In this document: positions 51,029 to 58,145 of the stretch, piece after piece
Position numbering within the stretch: the first letter of the stretch is position 1
Layout: every line of letters begins with the position of its first letter
Origin: Microbacterium hibisci
GTDB lineage: Bacteria; Actinomycetota; Actinomycetes; Actinomycetales; Microbacteriaceae
Assembly: GCF_015278255.1 (NCBI RefSeq)
Contig: NZ_JADIJC010000002.1
Coordinates: 21,501 to 85,500 of the forward strand
Direction of reading: 5' to 3'
DNA length: 64,000 bases
Made by a program: the position numbers and the translations under genes
The notes under the pieces: model-generated
Databases searched by the model: none
The model's input: the letters and a program-made list of their open reading frames with translations, nothing else
Told to the model about the DNA's origin: nothing

Positions 51029-52119
51029 CGCGTCGGCCGCAGGTCGATGACGGAGCTCGCGAAGCTCTTGCGGTGCGTGGGGTGCGCGGCCAGGTCCGCG
51101 GGCGTCACCACGTCGCCGTCGGCCGTCGCCGAGGCGTAGATCGCCGCGACGATCTCGATCGACCGGGCGGGCGCGTCCGCGGTCGGCGGCAGCGGAGCGC
51201 CGGTGCGCAGCGCGTCGAACACGTCGCGCAGGAGGGGGGCGTGGCCGCTGGGCTCTTCGGCGTCGGTCAGGGCCCAGGTCGCCGCCTCGGCGGCATCGAC
51301 GTGCGCGGCGGGCGTGATGCGCCAGTTGTCGTGACCGTGCCCGTAGAGGTGGTCGACGGTGATCGTCGCCTTCTCGGTGTCGATGCGGATCGTGCTGACC
51401 TCGCGCGGCGAGAGGGTGCTCGACACCATCTGGGCGACCACGCCACCCTCGAACACGATCGTCGCGGTCGACACGTCCTCGGTCCGCGTCTCGCGGTCGA
51501 GGCGCCACAGCCGCCCTTCGACGCGGGCCCAGTCGCCCAGCAGGAAGGCCAGCAGGTCGATCTGGTGGATGGCGTGGCCGAGCGTCGTGCCGCCGCCCTC
51601 GGTCTCCCATTTGCCGCGCCACGGCACGGCGAAGTACGCGGCGTCGCGGTACCAGAGGGTCTGGCACTGGGCCACCAGCGGCCGGCCGAGCGCGCCCGAG
51701 TCGAGCAGGCGCTTGGCGTGGGCGGCCGCGGTGCCGGTGCGCTGCTGGAAGACCACCGCGAGGCGGCGATCCGCGGCGGCTGCGGCATCCGTCATGTCCT
51801 GCAGCTCGTCGAGCGAGGGCGCCGGGGGCTTCTCGACCACGACGTGCGCGCCCGCCGCGAACGAGGCCAGGGTCTGCGCGTGGTGGGCGACCGGGGGAGT
51901 GCAGATGTGGACGACGTCGGGGTGCTCGGCCGCGAGCAGCGACTCGAGGTCGTCGTAGACCGCCGGCACGCCGTACGTCGCGGCGAACGCGTCGGCCGAG
52001 GCACGGCTGAGGTCGGTCGCCGCGACGAGCTCCGCGTGCGGGTATTCCGCGATCGCCCGCGCGTGCGCGTGGGCGATCGCGCCGGTGCCCACGACGGCAC
52101 AGCGGAGGGACTCGGTCAC
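51025..52119 (-). CDS. Gfo/Idh/MocA-family oxidoreductase
   Basis: A 364-aa NAD(P)-dependent dehydrogenase with the Rossmann start RCAVVGTGAIAHAHARAIAEYP, catalytic-lysine motif VVVEKPPAPSLDELQ and barrel motif GGTTLGHAIHQIDLLAFLLG. The GTG at 52117-52119 has AAGGAG 6 nt upstream and begins right at the Rossmann strand; the long frame above it is the shadow of the ABC exporter. It is transcribed with the GH43-like gene. A LacI-type operator (52197) and a short perfect hairpin (52146) lie in its leader. Substrate unknown, presumably a sugar released by the neighbouring glycosidase. Confidence 0.9.
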   Translation of the reverse strand: MTESLRCAVVGTGAIAHAHARAIAEYPHAELVAATDLSRASADAFAATYGVPAVYDDLESLLAAEHPDVVHICTPPVAHHAQTLASFAAGAHVVVEKPPAPSLDELQDMTDAAAAADRRLAVVFQQRTGTAAAHAKRLLDSGALGRPLVAQCQTLWYRDAAYFAVPWRGKWETEGGGTTLGHAIHQIDLLAFLLGDWARVEGRLWRLDRETRTEDVSTATIVFEGGVVAQMVSSTLSPREVSTIRIDTEKATITVDHLYGHGHDNWRITPAAHVDAAEAATWALTDAEEPSGHAPLLRDVFDALRTGAPLPPTADAPARSIEIVAAIYASATADGDVVTPADLAAHPTHRKSFASSVIDLRPTR

Positions 52120-52145
52120 GGTGGCTCCTTCGGGTGGATCGTGAA

Positions 52146-52170
52146 CGGATGCCGGGACCGCCGGCATCCG
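52146..52170 (-). promoter_or_regulatory. Perfect GGATGCCGG hairpin in the leader
   Basis: CGGATGCCGG (52146-52155) and CCGGCATCCG (52161-52170) pair around a 5-base loop, between the operator and the oxidoreductase start at 52119. In an mRNA leader it could act as an attenuator or stabilise the 5' end. Confidence 0.6.
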
Positions 52171-52196
52171 CTCCTTCCAGGGTAAGCGGTGTGCGC

Positions 52197-52210
52197 GGAA
52201 AGCGCTATCC
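52197..52210. promoter_or_regulatory. LacI-type operator
   Basis: GGAAAGCGCTATCC matches the local operator pattern, 78 bp upstream of the oxidoreductase GTG and within the 155-base gap behind the ABC exporter gene. Confidence 0.68.
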
Positions 52211-52274
52211 CACCTCGGCCTCGCCGCAGGCTCCACTGCGAACGGGCCGCCGCCGGGGCAGGAGGGCGGGAGGG

Positions 52275-54062
52275 TCAGCGGGGGAGGCCGGCCTGGGTCG
52301 CGTGCAGGTGGGCGTAGCGTCCGCCGACCGCCACGAGGTCGGCGTGCGACCCGATCTCCACCACCTCGCCGTGCTCGAGGACCACGATGCGGTCCGCCTG
52401 ACGGATGGTCGACAGCCGGTGGGCGACCACGAGGGTGGTGCGGCCCTTCATGAGGCGGTTGAGGGCCTCCTTCACGAGCTCCTCCGACTCGGGGTCGAGG
52501 GCCGAGGTCGCCTCGTCGAGCAGCAGGATGCGGGGGTCGCGCACGAGCGCCCGCGCGATCGCGAGGCGCTGGCGCTGTCCGCCCGACAGGCGCGCGCCGC
52601 GCTCGCCGACGACGGTTTCCCAGTTCTCGGGCAGCCGGTCGACGAACTCCGAGGCGTTCGCGTCGCGCAGCGCGTCGCGCAGGCGCTCGTCCGACACGTC
52701 GTCGAGGCCGTACGCGATGTTCTCGCGGATGGTGCCCTCGAAGAGCACCGACTCCTGCGGCACGACCGAGACCGACTGGCGCACCGTGCGCAGGTCGAGC
52801 TCCTGCATGTCGGCGCCGTCCAGCAGGATCCGTCCCGAGGTGGGGCGCACGAAGCCGAGCACGAGGTTGAGCATGGTCGACTTGCCGGATCCCGACGAGC
52901 CCACGAAGGCCACGGTCTCGCCGGGCGGGATGTCGAGCGACACGTCGTGCACGGCATCCGCCTCGGCTCCGGCGTAGCGGTGCGAGACGTGGCGCAGCTC
53001 GAGGTGTCCGCCGACCTTCGCGACCGAGCGCTTGCCCTCGTTCTGCTCGAGGTCGGGCTCCTGGAGCACCTCCGAGATGGAGCGCATCGACTCGAGCCCG
53101 CGCGCGCCGACGGGGATGAGCATGAGCAGCGACGTGAGGCCCTGCGTCAGCAGCGTGAAGTAGGTCGACAGCAGCACGACCTCGCCCGGCGTGATGGGGA
53201 GGATGCCGGTGAGGGCGAAGACCGCCGCGAGCACGAGGCATCCGAGCCCCAGCAGCTGCATCGCGACCCACGAGATCGACGCGACGTGGCCGTTGAGCAT
53301 GTCGAGATCGAGGCCCGCGCGGCGCACGCCGTCGGCGCCGGCCTGCACACGCGACACCGCGGTGCGCTCGAGGCCGTGCGCGCGGGTCACCGGGATGAGC
53401 GAGGCCATCTCGCCGACGCGGGCCGCGAAGCCCTCGACCTCGCGGCGGAACACCTCGTTGCGTGCCCGCGACCGGCGGCTGAGCGCCCAGCGCAGGACGA
53501 GCGCGACCGGCACTGCGAGCGCGTACACCGGCAGGAACTGCGGCACCGCGATGGCGGTCATGACGATGGCGCCGATCAGCACCATCGTCGCCGACAGCAG
53601 CGGGTGCGTGACCTGCTGCAGCATCAGCTCGACGTTCTCGACGTCGCGCACCACCTTGGTCTGCACGATCGACGAGCTCACGCGCGTGTGGTAGCCGATC
53701 GACAGGCTCTGCAGGCGCGCCGCGAGCGCGTTGCGGAGGTCGGCGCCGGTGTCGCGCACCACCGTCATGAAGTTGCGCGTGTAGACGATGTGCATCGGGT
53801 AGTTCTGCAGCAGCAGCACCGCGGCCACCGAGAACCAGATGAGCACGGTCGACACGTCGCCGCCGGTGGCGACGATGTCGATGATCTCGGCCGTCACGAC
53901 CGGCAGGAACCACAGCGGGATCTCCTTGCATGCGAACGCGAGGAGGGCCAGCGTCATGCGACCCGGCCGCCGCGCGAGCAGCTTGAGGACGGAACGGCCG
54001 GGACGGGGGTTCTGGGCGATCGAGATGGTGCGGATGGCGCCGGTAAACGCTTTCTGCGTCAT
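52275..54062 (-). CDS. ABC exporter half-transporter (fused membrane and ATPase domains)
   Basis: A 595-aa type IV ABC transporter: six-helix membrane domain (about residues 30-330) followed by an ATPase domain with Walker A FVGSSGSGKST (near residue 380), Q-loop VVPQESVLFEG, signature ARLSGGQRQRLAIARAL, Walker B ILLLDEATSALD and H-loop VVAHRLST. Such proteins export lipids, peptides or drugs as homo- or heterodimers; no second half gene is visible, so a homodimer or a distant partner is implied. A LacI-type operator overlaps codons 3-7. Its place between pectin genes suggests sugar-regulated expression. The next possible in-frame ATG (53957) would cut into the conserved N terminus. Confidence 0.93.
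   Translation of the reverse strand: MTQKAFTGAIRTISIAQNPRPGRSVLKLLARRPGRMTLALLAFACKEIPLWFLPVVTAEIIDIVATGGDVSTVLIWFSVAAVLLLQNYPMHIVYTRNFMTVVRDTGADLRNALAARLQSLSIGYHTRVSSSIVQTKVVRDVENVELMLQQVTHPLLSATMVLIGAIVMTAIAVPQFLPVYALAVPVALVLRWALSRRSRARNEVFRREVEGFAARVGEMASLIPVTRAHGLERTAVSRVQAGADGVRRAGLDLDMLNGHVASISWVAMQLLGLGCLVLAAVFALTGILPITPGEVVLLSTYFTLLTQGLTSLLMLIPVGARGLESMRSISEVLQEPDLEQNEGKRSVAKVGGHLELRHVSHRYAGAEADAVHDVSLDIPPGETVAFVGSSGSGKSTMLNLVLGFVRPTSGRILLDGADMQELDLRTVRQSVSVVPQESVLFEGTIRENIAYGLDDVSDERLRDALRDANASEFVDRLPENWETVVGERGARLSGGQRQRLAIARALVRDPRILLLDEATSALDPESEELVKEALNRLMKGRTTLVVAHRLSTIRQADRIVVLEHGEVVEIGSHADLVAVGGRYAHLHATQAGLPR
54042..54055. promoter_or_regulatory. LacI-type operator inside the 5' end of the ABC exporter gene
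   Basis: GGTAAACGCTTTCT lies at codons 3-7 of the exporter, whose start is only 50 bp from the divergent acetylesterase start. It could block transcription of the exporter just after initiation, and it lies 58 bp upstream of the acetylesterase ATG, a normal distance for control of that gene. Confidence 0.62.
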
Positions 54063-54112
54063 GATGACATGGTACTGACGGATGCCGCACCCCGGCCCCG
54101 CGGAAGGCGAAC

Positions 54113-54784
54113 ATGACGTACCACCTGGCGGGCGACTCCACCGTCGCCCCTCCGAAGCCCGACGAGCTGCCGATGACCGGATGGGGCTCGTACCTCGAGC
54201 CGACCGTCGAGGCCCCGGTGCGCAACCTCGCCTACGGCGGCGCGACGACCGAGTCGTTCCTCGCCGACGGCTCGTGGCAACGGCTGATCGACGGCGTCGT
54301 CGCCGGCGACACCGTGGTCCTCCAGTTCGGGCACAACGACCAGAAGCTGCCCGAGCTCGACCCGCGCGGCGGGTACGCCGAGCGGCTGCGCGGCATGGTC
54401 GGCGACGCCCGCGAACGCGGCGCCGTCGCCGTGCTCTGCACGTCGACCGAGCGTCGCTGGTTCGACGGCGACCGGGTCACGCCCACCCACGGCGACTACC
54501 CGAACGCGGTGCGCGACCTCGCGCACGACCTCGACGCTCCGATCGTCGACCTCACAGCCTTCACCACCTGGCTGTACGAAGACCTCGGCCCCGAGGCATC
54601 CCGCTCGCTCCTCAGCCACTTCGCGCCCGGCGAGCACCCGGTGTGGCCGGACGGCCTCGCCGACGACACGCACTTCCACGAACGGGGCGCGCGCCGCATC
54701 GCCGCGTTCGTCGGGCGCTCGCTGCGGGCCATCGAGCGACGCGACGGCGACGCGCCCGCGAGGGGATCGTCGCTGGTGAGCTGA
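54113..54784 (+). CDS. SGNH hydrolase, rhamnogalacturonan acetylesterase-like (CE12)
   Basis: A 223-aa esterase expected to remove acetyl groups from rhamnogalacturonan oligosaccharides. The four SGNH blocks are seen: Ser in YHLAGDSTVAPP (about residue 9), Gly in NLAYGGATTESF, Asn in QFGHNDQK, and Asp/His in ADDTHFHERGARRIAAF. GDSTV at the N terminus and DxTHFxxxGA at the end are characteristic of CE12 enzymes such as YesT/RhgT. No signal peptide is seen, so it works on imported acetylated fragments. GGAAGG precedes the ATG. It nearly abuts the convergent LacI gene (8 bases) with no obvious terminator between them. Confidence 0.88.
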   Translation: MTYHLAGDSTVAPPKPDELPMTGWGSYLEPTVEAPVRNLAYGGATTESFLADGSWQRLIDGVVAGDTVVLQFGHNDQKLPELDPRGGYAERLRGMVGDARERGAVAVLCTSTERRWFDGDRVTPTHGDYPNAVRDLAHDLDAPIVDLTAFTTWLYEDLGPEASRSLLSHFAPGEHPVWPDGLADDTHFHERGARRIAAFVGRSLRAIERRDGDAPARGSSLVS

Positions 54785-54792
54785 GCGGCGCG

Positions 54793-55800
54793 TCAGGCCG
54801 ACGTCGAGGCCCGCACGATCAGCTCGGGCTGGTACACGATGTTGCCGAGGTCGGTGCCGGCGGTGCCGTTGATCCGCGCGAGCAGGAGTTCGGCGGCGGT
54901 GCGGCCCATCTCGCGTGCGGGCTGGCGCACCGAGGTGAGCGGCACACCCGCGATGGCCGCGAACTCGATGTCGTCGTATCCGACGACGGCGACGTCTTCG
55001 GGAACGCGCGCGCCCCGCGAGATGAGGCCGTGGACGAGGCCGATCGCGAGGTGGTCGTTCGAGGTCACGATGCCGTCGGGTCGCTCGGCGGGGGAGCGCG
55101 CGGCCAGCTGCTCGCCGAACGCGCGCCCGAGGTCGGAGGTGGTGCGCTCGGTCCAGATCGGCTCGAGGGTCACCCCGGGGTGGGCTGCGACGGCCAGTCG
55201 CGCACCCTGCAGGCGCTCGCGCACCTGGCGCACCGCCTCGCGGGCTCCGACGAAGGCGAGGCGCCGTCGGCCGCCGGCGATGAGGTGCTCGGCGGCGAGC
55301 CGTCCGCCGGCGACGTCGTCGAACGAGACCGAGGGCAGCTCGCCGGTGTCGTCGACCGCGTCGACGAGGACGACCGGGATGCCGCGACCCCGCAGCCGCT
55401 CCAGCCAGGGCTCGAGCGGTCCGAACGGGCTGACCAGCGCACCTTCGACCTGGACGCGCTCGAACAGCTCGAGGTGGTCGCGCTCCTTGGCGATGTCGTC
55501 GCTGGAGTTGCCGACCAGCACACGCAGTCCCGCGGCCGACGCGGCATCCTCCGCGCCCGCGACCATGTCGGCGAAGAAGGGGTTCGCGATGTTGATGACG
55601 GTCATGCCGAGCAGCCCCGACCGGCCGGCGCGCAGCTGCTGGGCCGCCTGCAGCGGGACGTATCCGAGCTGGTCGGCCGCCGAGCGGACGCGGTGCACCA
55701 AGCGCTCGCTCACCATGTCGGGGCGGTTCAGTGCGTTGGACACGGTGCTGATCGACACGCCCGCCCGCTCGGCGACATCGCGGATGCCGACTCGCTTCAT
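54793..55800 (-). CDS. LacI-family transcriptional regulator
   Basis: A 335-aa regulator beginning [25 protein letters not shown] (HTH at about residues 4-25), with an effector domain containing LLGMTVINIANPFFADMVAGAE, GIVTSNDHLAIGLV and VVGYDDIEFAAIAGVPLTS. It is divergent from the LplBC importer operon at 56137, and the promoter region between has one imperfect operator (55871) and a tandem operator pair (55978-56009); it is the likely repressor of that operon. The 3' end is 8 bases from the acetylesterase stop. Confidence 0.92.
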   Translation of the reverse strand: MKRVGIRDVAERAGVSISTVSNALNRPDMVSERLVHRVRSAADQLGYVPLQAAQQLRAGRSGLLGMTVINIANPFFADMVAGAEDAASAAGLRVLVGNSSDDIAKERDHLELFERVQVEGALVSPFGPLEPWLERLRGRGIPVVLVDAVDDTGELPSVSFDDVAGGRLAAEHLIAGGRRRLAFVGAREAVRQVRERLQGARLAVAAHPGVTLEPIWTERTTSDLGRAFGEQLAARSPAERPDGIVTSNDHLAIGLVHGLISRGARVPEDVAVVGYDDIEFAAIAGVPLTSVRQPAREMGRTAAELLLARINGTAGTDLGNIVYQPELIVRASTSA

Positions 55801-55870
55801 GTCGCTGGTCCTGTCTTCATCGCCCGAGCGCGCCCGGGAGCGAACGCCCCCGCGCGCCCGATCCGACCAT

Positions 55871-55884
55871 GGTAGGCGTTTTCC
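55871..55884. promoter_or_regulatory. Imperfect LacI-type operator
   Basis: GGTAGGCGTTTTCC, 71 bp upstream of the LacI gene start at 55800, is a weaker match to the local GGAAANCGNTTNCC pattern and may serve autoregulation. Confidence 0.5.
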
Positions 55885-55945
55885 GCCGAAGGGGCCGCCC
55901 GCCCGGCCGACGGACGATCGTTACCCCGGCGTTACGAGATGACAT

Positions 55946-56009
55946 TTGACGAACGGCGGGAGTCGCGCCTACTCTTCAATCGAAGCGGTTCGAAATCGAA
56001 GCGGTTCGA
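55946..56009 (+). promoter_or_regulatory. Promoter followed by tandem 16-bp operators
   Basis: TTGACG (55946-55951), an 18-bp spacer and TACTCT (55970-55975) form a promoter for the importer operon. Directly downstream are two identical head-to-tail copies of AATCGAAGCGGTTCGA (55978-55993 and 55994-56009). Each copy holds the dyad TCGAA-GCGG-TTCGA. The 16-bp period puts neighbouring dyads about 1.5 turns apart. This sequence differs from the other operators, implying its own regulator. Confidence 0.75.
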
Positions 56010-56071
56010 CAATGGCAACCTGGATCCGCGTCGCTCGCGGCAGGGCCACCCCACGTACACGAAGGAGTGAC

Positions 56072-56140
56072 ATGGAACGGCGTCATGCTCACCCGGCGGC
56101 ACCCTCGTCGGATGCCGCACGCCCGGGCCCGGTCCGATGA
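56072..56140 (+). CDS. 22-codon leader ORF coupled to the LplB-type permease
   Basis: ATG at 56072 is preceded by GAAGGAGTG at good spacing, the best ribosome-binding site in the operon leader, while the permease ATG at 56137 has none of its own. The 22-aa product begins MERRHAHPAAPSS and ends RPGPVR; it has no recognised homology, no membrane segment, and is rich in Pro, Ala and Arg. Its TGA overlaps the permease start (ATGA). The likely role is to bring ribosomes to the permease by coupling, or to act as a leader peptide; a functional product is not shown. Confidence 0.6.
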   Translation: MERRHAHPAAPSSDAARPGPVR

Positions 56141-57144
56141 CCACGCAGGCTCAGGCGCAGACCGTCTTCCAGGAGGCGGCGGTCCACAACCTCGAGAAGA
56201 ACACGAAGAAGCGTCGGGGGCCACGGCCCCGGCTCCGCCCCGCAGGCAGTCGCACGTCGTTCACGCTCTTCCTGTGCATCGTGCCGTTCCTGGTGCTGGC
56301 GTTCCTGTTCTCGTATCTGCCGCTCTACGGCTGGATCTACTCGCTCTACGACTACAAGCCCGCGCTCGGCATCGAGGGCAGCGAGTTCGTCGGGCTGCAG
56401 TGGTTCCAGATGCTCGTCAGCTCGCCGACGCAGATGGCGCAGATCGGGCAGGTGCTGATGAACACCCTCGCGATCAGCTTCCTCGGCATCGCGACCTCGG
56501 TGCTCCCGCTGTTCTTCGCGATCCTCCTCAACGAGATCAAGGCGCCGTGGTTCCGCAACTCGGTCCAGACGCTGACGGCGCTCCCGAACTTCATCTCGTG
56601 GGTGCTCGTCTACATGATCGCGTTCTCGCTGTTCTCGAGCTCGGGCCTGGTCAACGACGTGCTCAACGACGCGGGGCTCATCACGACGCCCATCAAGTTC
56701 CTCGACACCGACCAGAACGTCTGGATCACCATGACGCTCTGGAGCATCTGGAAGGGCCTCGGCTGGGGAGCCATCATCTACCTCGCCGCCATCGCGGGCA
56801 TCGACCAGTCGCTGTACGAGTCGGCCCGCATCGACGGCGCCGGCCGTTTCCAGCTGATGCGCTACATCACCCTGCCCCAGCTCATGCCGACGTACCTGGT
56901 GCTGCTGCTGCTGTCGATCGCCAACATCCTCAACAACGGCATGGAGCAGTACTACGTGTTCCAGAACGCCTTCAACAAGGAGTGGATCCAGGTCCTCGAC
57001 CTGTACGTCTACAACATCGGCATGACCGGCAACAGCCTGTCGCTGGCCACCGCGATCGGGATGCTGAAGAGCCTCATCTCGGTCGCCCTCCTGCTCACCG
57101 TCAACGCGATCTCCAAGCGCGTCCGCGGCGAATCGATCGTGTGA
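56137..57144 (+). CDS. LplB-type ABC importer permease
   Basis: A 335-aa permease of the LplB group; helices begin with FTLFLCIVPFLVLAFLFSYLPLYGWIYSLYDYKPALGI, the family hallmark. EAA loop: SLYESARIDGAGRFQLMRYITLP. It ends NAISKRVRGESIV. The N-terminal ~35 residues are charged and cytoplasmic. Its translation appears coupled to the leader ORF. It pairs with the LplC-type gene 13 bases downstream and the binding protein at 58146; unlike the other operons, the binding-protein gene comes last. Confidence 0.93.
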   Translation: MTTQAQAQTVFQEAAVHNLEKNTKKRRGPRPRLRPAGSRTSFTLFLCIVPFLVLAFLFSYLPLYGWIYSLYDYKPALGIEGSEFVGLQWFQMLVSSPTQMAQIGQVLMNTLAISFLGIATSVLPLFFAILLNEIKAPWFRNSVQTLTALPNFISWVLVYMIAFSLFSSSGLVNDVLNDAGLITTPIKFLDTDQNVWITMTLWSIWKGLGWGAIIYLAAIAGIDQSLYESARIDGAGRFQLMRYITLPQLMPTYLVLLLLSIANILNNGMEQYYVFQNAFNKEWIQVLDLYVYNIGMTGNSLSLATAIGMLKSLISVALLLTVNAISKRVRGESIV

Positions 57145-57157
57145 GGAAGGCCCGGTC

Positions 57158-58114
57158 ATGACCACGACGATGACGAAGACGCTCACCACCGCGAAGAAGG
57201 GCGACACGTCCGCCCGCTACCGCCCCACCGTCGGCGACGTCCTGTTCCGCATCGGCAACTACGCGCTCTTCGCGCTGTTCGCCCTCATCTGCGCGTACCC
57301 CTTCTACTACCTGATCATCAACTCGGTCAGCGCCAACGACGTCTCGGCACTCGGCGATGTGCGCCTGTGGCCCGTCGACTTCCACCTGTCGAACTACGCC
57401 CAGGTGTTCCAGCTCCCCGGCCTGCCCATGGCCACCGTCGTCAGCATCGGCCGCACCGTCATCGGCACGGCACTCACCGTGCTCGCGTCGGCGTTCCTCG
57501 GGTTCATGTTCACGCAGACCCGCATGTGGGGCCGCAAGTTCTGGTACCGCTTCCTCATCATCACGATGTACTTCAGCGCGGGCCTGATCCCGGTGTTCAT
57601 CATCATGAAGACGCTGGGGCTCACCAACAACTTCTGGGTGTACGTGCTGCCGTTCGTGGTGCAGCCGTTCAACGTGATCCTCGCCAAGACCTACGTCGAG
57701 TCGATGCCGAAGGAGCTGCAGGAGGCCGCCGAGGTCGACGGCGCCAACATCCTGCAGGTGTTCTTCAAGGTGTACCTGCCGAACATGACGCCGATCCTCG
57801 CCACGATCGCCATCTTCAGCGCGGTGACGCAGTGGAACAGCTTCCAGGACACCCTGATCTACATCACCGACCAGAGCCTGTACACGCTGCAGTACCTGCT
57901 CTACATGTTCATCAATCAGGCCTCGAGCCTCGCCCAGGCGGCGCAGAACGCCGGCGGCAACATCGGCCAGATCGCCGGGCTCGCCACCGAGCAGACACCG
58001 ACCTCGATACGCATGACCGTCTCGGTGCTGGTCGTGCTGCCCATCATCTTCATCTACCCCCTGTTCCAGCGCTTCTTCGTGAAGGGCATCATGCTGGGCG
58101 CCGTCAAGGGATGA
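57158..58114 (+). CDS. LplC-type ABC importer permease
   Basis: A 318-aa permease with six helices; typical LplC segments are ICAYPFYYLIINSVSAND, YFSAGLIPVFIIMKTLGLTNNFWVYVLP and the EAA loop ELQEAAEVDGANILQVFFKVYLP. It ends FFVKGIMLGAVKG. It has an insertion-like segment rich in Ala and Gln (about residues 265-290, SSLAQAAQNAGGNIGQIAG) before the last helix. The binding-protein gene follows after 31 bases. Confidence 0.93.
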   Translation: MTTTMTKTLTTAKKGDTSARYRPTVGDVLFRIGNYALFALFALICAYPFYYLIINSVSANDVSALGDVRLWPVDFHLSNYAQVFQLPGLPMATVVSIGRTVIGTALTVLASAFLGFMFTQTRMWGRKFWYRFLIITMYFSAGLIPVFIIMKTLGLTNNFWVYVLPFVVQPFNVILAKTYVESMPKELQEAAEVDGANILQVFFKVYLPNMTPILATIAIFSAVTQWNSFQDTLIYITDQSLYTLQYLLYMFINQASSLAQAAQNAGGNIGQIAGLATEQTPTSIRMTVSVLVVLPIIFIYPLFQRFFVKGIMLGAVKG

Positions 58115-58145
58115 CGGCGGCCGGTCCCACCAAGAAAGGAAAGCA

